NCBI RefSeq assembly: GCF_000196515.1 | Contig: NC_014248.1 | Coordinates: 3,538,001-3,602,000, forward strand | Length of the DNA stretch: 64,000 nt | Direction of reading: 5' to 3' | From: 'Nostoc azollae' 0708 | Lineage (GTDB): Bacteria > Cyanobacteriota > Cyanobacteriia > Cyanobacteriales > Nostocaceae | Part shown: piece by piece, positions 58,903-64,000 of the stretch | How the letters are laid out: the number at the start of each line of letters is the position of its first letter | How positions within the stretch are numbered: the stretch's first letter is position 1 | The notes under the pieces: generated by a model | The model's input: only the letters and a program-made list of their open reading frames with translations | What the model was told of the DNA's origin: nothing | The model's database searches: none | Made by a program: the position numbers and the translations under genes

Positions 58903-60975
58903 ATGATGAAAAAATTCCCCCTCCCTCTAAGATATTCAATTCCGTTAATTTTAATATTTTTTGGTGGCTTATTTGGCATAACTTCCTTTAATAAAGAAAT
59001 TACGGAAACATATAAAAAAACAGAACTAAGTACTAAAAATTATCTACGAATTTCCGCAGGACAAACATCAAAGATCCTAGATTATTTATATGGGAGATCA
59101 GATATTAAAGATGGAGAAACTTCGATTATTAGTCAGCTAAGTAATGATCCAAATATTGATGTATTAATGGTAATTGATGAGCAAGATATTATTCATGTAT
59201 CTAACCGTTACGAACTAAAAAATACTCCCATTAGTAACACAGTTGCTGCCGCGTACGCTTCTAAGTTAACTACTGTGCGAGCAACACTTACAGGAGAGGT
59301 TATACTTTCTCAAGATAAGCAGAAACTAATTGCAATTTATCCTATTCTTTTACAGGTTTTGCCTGATGAAGTAAGCTCTTCTAGGGTAGGAATTTTGTTT
59401 TTTGAATACGATCTTACTCGTGCTAAACAACAGGCATTTTGTGATGCTCTGAGACGTTCATTAATGTTCAATATCTTTTTAACTATATTTTGTTTAGGGT
59501 TATGGCTTTTCTTTGATTTAACCTTAACCCGGCGAGTTTCTTTGTTAGTTGCTGCTAGTAATAGCTTAGCTGAAGGAAATTTCAATGTCAGAACTAGATT
59601 ATTAGGCTCAGATGAACTTGTACAAATTTCTGTAGCATTTGATCACATGGCGAGTAAAATTCAGGAAAATACCCTAATCCTACAGCAGGAGTTAATAAAA
59701 AGGGAAATTATAGAAGCTAAATTGAAGGAAACTAACGAACAACTTTCTATTTCTAATATTGAACTTGCTTCGCTGACTAAAGCTAAAAGTGAGTTTCTTT
59801 CCAATATGAGTCACGAAATTCGTACTCCTATGAATGGCGTGATTTGTATGGCTGAACTTCTCTCCATGAAAAACCTTTCAGAGGAACAGCAAGATATAGT
59901 CCAAACAATTCGAGATAGCGGTAATGCTCTTTTAGTAATTATTAATGATATTCTTGATTTCTCGAAAATTGAATCAGGTAATTTGCAATTAGAAGAACAT
60001 CGATTTATTTTAAGAGATATTATTAAATCTGTATTTAAGCTTCTTTCTACCCAAGCAGCAACTAAAAATATTCACCTGGAATATTCGATTAATCCTGATG
60101 TACCGACTAATATTTTAGGAGATGCTACGCGCCTCCGACAAGTTTTATTGAATCTGATTAGTAATGCCATTAAATTTACTGAACACGGTCATGTTTCTAT
60201 TGCAGTTTTAGCTAATAAACACCAGGAAGATCAAAAAATAGAATTGATGATATCTATTAAAGATACAGGAATTGGTATTGAGCATGACCGCTTGAATCAA
60301 TTATTTCAACCTTTTACGCAAGCCGATACTTCCATTAGTCGTAAATACGGTGGCACAGGTTTAGGTTTAGCTATTAGTAAGAGTTTAGTGAATTTAATGG
60401 GAGGCAAAATTTGGGTAGAAAGTTTAGGTAATATTGGTGGTCATCCTCCTGAAAATTGGTTATCAAATTGGGTAAATAATCATTTACCAGGTTCAATCTT
60501 TCATTTTACATTTATAGCAAAAGTGGTTTTACCTAGTAGTTTAATATCAGGAAAATCTCCCCAGGTATTTCCAGTAACGACAATTAGCAAAATCTCTACT
60601 CTGAAAATTTTATTAGCTGAAGATAACAAAATCAATCAAAAAGTTGTACTACTTACTCTAAAAAAGCTAGGTTACAGTGCTGATATTGCTAACAATGGTT
60701 TAGAAGTTTTAGAAAAAATCGAAACCCAGGTTTATGATGTCATTTTAATGGATATGCAAATGCCAGAAATGGACGGCATTGCAGCCACACAGATAATTCG
60801 TCAATCTGCCAAAGTACAACCTTATATTATCGCATTAACTGCTAATGCTTTAGATGCTGATCGTCAAATATGTTTAAATGTAGGTATGAATGATTATATT
60901 AGTAAACCCATTGTTATCGCTGACTTTCAGGAAGCATTAAAAAATGCAGCAACCATTAAACTCCCAAAATTCTAA
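58903..60975 (+). CDS. Hybrid sensor histidine kinase (HAMP-HisKA-HATPase-REC)
   Basis: A 690-residue membrane kinase, intact. Helix 1 is at about 10-28, an extracytoplasmic sensor at 29-185, helix 2 at about 188-208, HAMP at about 210-262 and a coiled coil to 295. The HisKA domain has the phosphorylated His304 in FLSNMSHEIRTPMNGV. The ATPase has NLISNAIKFTEHGHV (N box), IKDTGIGIEHDRLNQLFQPF (G1) and YGGTGLGLAISKSL (G2). A C-terminal receiver at about 565-685 has phospho-acceptor Asp617 in ILMDMQMPEMDGIAATQ and the Lys in ISKPI. It is probably co-transcribed with the binding protein just upstream. No dedicated output regulator is nearby. Confidence 0.92.
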   Translation: MMKKFPLPLRYSIPLILIFFGGLFGITSFNKEITETYKKTELSTKNYLRISAGQTSKILDYLYGRSDIKDGETSIISQLSNDPNIDVLMVIDEQDIIHVSNRYELKNTPISNTVAAAYASKLTTVRATLTGEVILSQDKQKLIAIYPILLQVLPDEVSSSRVGILFFEYDLTRAKQQAFCDALRRSLMFNIFLTIFCLGLWLFFDLTLTRRVSLLVAASNSLAEGNFNVRTRLLGSDELVQISVAFDHMASKIQENTLILQQELIKREIIEAKLKETNEQLSISNIELASLTKAKSEFLSNMSHEIRTPMNGVICMAELLSMKNLSEEQQDIVQTIRDSGNALLVIINDILDFSKIESGNLQLEEHRFILRDIIKSVFKLLSTQAATKNIHLEYSINPDVPTNILGDATRLRQVLLNLISNAIKFTEHGHVSIAVLANKHQEDQKIELMISIKDTGIGIEHDRLNQLFQPFTQADTSISRKYGGTGLGLAISKSLVNLMGGKIWVESLGNIGGHPPENWLSNWVNNHLPGSIFHFTFIAKVVLPSSLISGKSPQVFPVTTISKISTLKILLAEDNKINQKVVLLTLKKLGYSADIANNGLEVLEKIETQVYDVILMDMQMPEMDGIAATQIIRQSAKVQPYIIALTANALDADRQICLNVGMNDYISKPIVIADFQEALKNAATIKLPKF

Positions 60976-61008
60976 GCATTACAGCCAGTCAAATAAGCAA
61001 TGTTGACA

Positions 61009-62030
61009 ATGGCTTACACCTAGGAATTTTCCGAATATTTTCTTGAGATGGGTGTTAATTGTTCCCTTTGTTTTACAAATTTTCGGTGCAGTGGGATTAG
61101 TGGGTTATCTTTCCTATGGGAGTGGGAAAAAAGTGGTAGAAGATATGGCAAATCAGTTAATGGATCAGGCCACTAATCGGGTACAGGATCACCTTGAGGT
61201 ATCTCTACAAGCTCCAGAGCAAGCAGTAACTGTTAATGATCATGCTGTCTAAGAAGGTCCCATGAACATCAATGACTTTGAGGAACTGCGTCAATACTTT
61301 TGGCAAAAAATCAACCTATCTCTTTCTTTGTCAATTACCAATTGTGGGTTCTTCAATGAAAAGGGAGAGGAGATTGGGTATACCGATATTCTCAGTCAAA
61401 AGATTCTTGAACAAGCTAAAAAGATAACTGGGAAGAATCTATCGATGGACAAGAGAGATCGCTAATCGTGAACTTGGTCAAGTTGTGGAGATAAAAGGAG
61501 TTCCTTAATTAGAAACCCTTGTAGGCGAATTTAATCAGATGGCAGAACAATTACAAACTTATTTTGAAAACTTAGAAAATAGGGCAGAGGAATGCACAGC
61601 AGAATTAGTAATTGCTAAAGAAAAAGCTGAAGTCGCCAATCAAGCTAAAAGTGTATTTATTGCCAATATTGAGTCATGAATTGTGCTCGCCACAGCTATA
61701 ATTACTTTAACCGCTAGTGTTTTAGAAGAAGAAAAAGCGATTATACTTTCTGTCAGTTGTGATGATTTTTTCCGTAAACCCTTTGCGGAGCATACGATTG
61801 TTGAAGCACTATCTAAGGATTTGGGACTGAAATATCTTTATGCAGATATGACACTCAGTGGAAGCATCCATAATTTAGAAAATTTATTAACTTCAGAAAA
61901 TCTAACGGTAATGACAAAAGAATGGATTGTAAGATTATATGAGAGGTCACTAGAGGCTAATGTGAATCTGATCATGGAATTAATCCAGTAAATTCCAGAT
62001 ACAGAGGCTCATCCTTTAAGCAAACTGATT
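61009..62030 (+). pseudogene. Third hybrid histidine kinase, large internal deletion
   Basis: Fragments: sensor lead RWVLIVPFVLQIFGAVGLVGYLSYGSGKKVVEDMANQLMDQATNRVQDHL, FFNEKGEEIGYTDI, then a HAMP/coiled coil NQMAEQLQTYFENLENRAEECTAELVIAKEKAEVANQAKSVFIANI. The sequence then jumps straight from the start of HisKA (IES) to the end of a receiver domain (ATAIITLTASVLEEEKAIILSVSCDDFFRKPFAEHTIVEALSKDLGLKYLYA), skipping HisKA and HATPase. The C-terminal receiver end is close to that of the kinase relic at 54875. Stops and shifts at about 61250, 61466 and 61677. The 3' end is overtaken by the IS66 relic at 62049. Confidence 0.8.
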
Positions 62031-62048
62031 CATCAATCTAAAAGGTAA

Positions 62049-62640
62049 GGATTCAGGTGGTGGGGTATTGACAAGTGTGATAGGAGAGGGAGAATATAGC
62101 AGTTATGGAAAAGAAGCTGCCACCAAAACTAGACAGAGAGATATTGAAGCAGTTGGGAACAGAGCAACTGGTAGAAATCATTATTGACCAGGGGACAAAG
62201 TATAGAGAACCTAACAAATAGAGTAGTAGAACTGGAAAAAGAAATAGATAAACTCAAAGTCAGTAGAGATTTAGAGACCATAACATTATCCAAACCACCG
62301 TCGGGAGACATCCTCAAAAAAACTGAGAACAAACAAGAAGAGAAGCAGACACGAAAACGGAAACCAGGAGGACAACCAGGGCATAGGGGAAAAAGGAGAA
62401 AGGGGTTTGGTGGAGTAGATAGATTTGAGATAGTGGGACGGCAAGTGTATGGATGGTGAGGTCAGGGGCAATTGTTTGGCGAACTAATAAAAATCCAAAT
62501 ACAACAAGTAGGGGAGGTGGTGGACAGGCCAATCCAAATAGTAGAATATGAAAGATATACGTGGATTTAGAGTGTATATGGGGAAACACAGTTAAAAGGG
62601 CTGGATGCATCATACCTATAAATTGGTTAATATCAATCGA
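62049..62640 (+). mobile_element. IS66 family transposase relic (copy 2)
   Basis: Nearly the same as the first 650 bases of the relic at 13500-14487. It has the shared outer end GGTGGTGGGGTATTGACAAG, then LTNRVVELEKEIDKLKVSRDLETITLSKPPSGDILKK, KRKPGGQPGHRGKRRKGFGGVDRFEIVGRQVYGW, TGA, VDRPIQIVEYERYTWI. Homology ends near 62600 with a jump (GGAAACACAGTTAAAAGGGC). It truncates the third histidine kinase relic. Confidence 0.85.
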
Positions 62641-62972
62641 TGTTCAAAATCTGACGCACCCTACAAGAGATTGGATTGTGAAACCTGCGTAAGTCCTATT
62701 TTACTTAGTGCAGCATAGTTAACATTATGAAGTTCTTCTCCGATAGTTTAAAATTTATATGGTTAACATATCTCTAAAAGTTGATAAAAATATTTTGCAA
62801 AGAGTTAAGATTTATTTGCTTAAATCACAGGATTTTTAGTTAATTAAGACCCAGAATTCAAGCTAAAACTAGATTTTAGCCATTATTGATCAATGTAAAC
62901 AGTAAATAGTCCTATTCCTTATTCACTCATATCTTTGAGAGAATAAGAAACGATTTAATTATCAAGCACTTA

Positions 62973-63329
62973 TTCAGAAAATAGGCTGAAAACCCTGATT
63001 GGGTGGCGTTAGCTGCAAACAATAAATCCAAAAGATTTGTTGTTTAATCTCCCTTTAGTTCAGGAATATACGCGGACAGTTGCCGCATGTTAAGGCAGTA
63101 AAGCAGTTTATCGTTAAACGACTTTATGTTAATGCATTAGTATGAAGAATGTGTCACTCAATCTCTAAAAGGGCATTAAAAACCTGACAAGTCGAGACAG
63201 CTACAAACAAAGTAAAGGTAACACTGAGTTTAACTCAGTGAAGCTATTAGAGGTGTTTTGACTACACCTTTAAGAGTTCGCTTTTGGACTACTTAAGAAT
63301 CCCTGTATCTTTCGGGGAGTGTCAAAGTT
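62973..63329. repeat. IS200/IS605-like element end (copy 2), no transposase
   Basis: CAGAAAATAGGCTGAAAACCC at 62974-62994 matches the hairpin module at 28858. The right module at 63257-63329 (TTGACTACACCTTTAAGAGT, CTTTTGGACTAC, AATCCCTGTATCTTTCGGGGAGTGTCAAA) matches 28952-29034. Between them a short stem CACTGAGTT/AACTCAGTG at 63222-63240. No transposase. The right end lies 28 bases before the chlB start, so it may affect chlB leader folding. Confidence 0.5.
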
Positions 63330-63356
63330 ATTTAATTTTCAAAGGGAGAAGACGAG

Positions 63357-64000
63357 ATGAAATTGGCTTACTGGATGTATGCAGGTCCCGCTCATATAGG
63401 TACTTTGCGGGTAGCTAGTTCTTTTAAAAATGTTCATGCTATCATGCACGCACCCTTGGGTGATGATTACTTTAATGTTATGCGTTCCATGTTATCGCGG
63501 GAAAGGAACTTTACCCCGGTGACAACAAGTGTGGTTGACCGTAATGTTTTGGCACGTGGTTCTCAAGAAAAGGTGGTAGACAACATTACCCGCAAGGATG
63601 CTGAAGAACACCCCGATTTGATAGTTTTAACTCCTACTTGCACTTCCAGTATTTTGCAAGAAGATTTACACAATTTTGTGGAAAGGGCGCAACTGGAAGC
63701 GAAAGGGGATGTAATGTTGGCGGACGTGAACCATTACCGCTACAACGAACTACAAGCTGCAGACCGGACTCTACACCAAATTGTCCAGTACTACATTGAG
63801 AAAGCCCGTAAAAAAGGGGAATTACCAACGGAGAAAACTGCTAAACCGTCAGTTAATATTATTGGTATTTCTACTCTTGGTTTCCACAATAACCACGATT
63901 GCACTGAATTGAAACGGTTAATGGCTGATTTGGGAATTGAGGTAAATACTGTAATTCCTGAAGGTGCTTCGGTTCATGACTTGAAAAATATGCCTCAAGC
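63357..64000 (+). CDS. chlB: Light-independent protochlorophyllide reductase subunit B (partial, cut by window end)
   Basis: The first 214 residues of ChlB. Start [77 protein letters not shown], followed by [22 protein letters not shown] and [20 protein letters not shown]. ChlN and ChlB form the catalytic NB protein of the dark-operative enzyme, related to nitrogenase MoFe protein, with a [4Fe-4S] cluster held by three Cys of ChlN and an Asp of ChlB (Asp36 in PLGDDYF fits). An AAGGGAGAAG ribosome binding site precedes the ATG. Frame open to the window end. Confidence 0.95.
   Translation, partial: MKLAYWMYAGPAHIGTLRVASSFKNVHAIMHAPLGDDYFNVMRSMLSRERNFTPVTTSVVDRNVLARGSQEKVVDNITRKDAEEHPDLIVLTPTCTSSILQEDLHNFVERAQLEAKGDVMLADVNHYRYNELQAADRTLHQIVQYYIEKARKKGELPTEKTAKPSVNIIGISTLGFHNNHDCTELKRLMADLGIEVNTVIPEGASVHDLKNMPQ

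Overview
The window comes from a filamentous, heterocyst-type cyanobacterium (Nostoc/Anabaena group). The evidence is a complete phycocyanin operon (cpcBACDEF plus three cpcG genes), chlB, a tocopherol cyclase, a PatA-type regulator, FtrV, Zur, GuaB3-type IMP dehydrogenase, HIP1 octamers (GCGATCGC), heptamer tandem repeats and the Yfr1 small RNA between guaB3 and trxA. Housekeeping genes are intact, but a large share of accessory genes carry stops, frameshifts or insertion sequences. That pattern suits a genome in reductive decay such as the Azolla symbiont 'Nostoc azollae'; this assignment is inference.

Layout. 0-6.6 kb: queA, small conserved genes, a pentapeptide-repeat protein, a CIRCE-type heat-shock operator before an unknown gene, an ATP-grasp enzyme, and dead yraN and nucleoside-phosphorylase genes. 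6.6-14.8 kb: a decayed block with two asparagine-synthase-like pseudogenes, a PLP decarboxylase pseudogene, two membrane-protein pseudogenes and an IS66 relic. It looks like a lost small-molecule or peptide-modification cluster. 14.8-21.5 kb (minus): the cpc operon, with a folded RNA element between cpcA and cpcC.

22-38.9 kb: mostly living genes. These are a pseudouridine synthase, a PatA-like response regulator, cobA with a sirohydrochlorin chelatase (siroheme), tRNA-His, a LOG protein, trxA, Yfr1, guaB3, tRNA-Arg, tocopherol cyclase, purQ and purS, and zur. They are interspersed with a dead kinase-GUN4 gene and an IS5 relic. 38.9-45.2 kb: an nfeD-stomatin pair destroyed by several insertion sequences, one nested in another. 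45.3-54.5 kb: a PP2C phosphatase fused to a kinase-like region, ftrV, a 169-bp inverted-repeat element beside a complete 1.26-kb IS with a 5-bp target duplication, YdcF-type proteins, a phosphotransferase/P-loop fusion, rplY and purA.

54.7-62.6 kb: a signalling block. It starts with 24 copies of a heptamer directly before a MASE1 hybrid histidine kinase pseudogene. Then come a substrate-binding protein with a damaged C-terminus, one intact hybrid kinase, a third kinase with a large deletion and a second IS66 relic. The window ends inside chlB.

For biology, siroheme (cobA/sirB), purines (purS, purQ, purA, guaB3), light harvesting (cpc, chlB) and thiol redox (trxA, ftrV) are preserved. The decay falls on signalling, secondary metabolism and membrane quality control.
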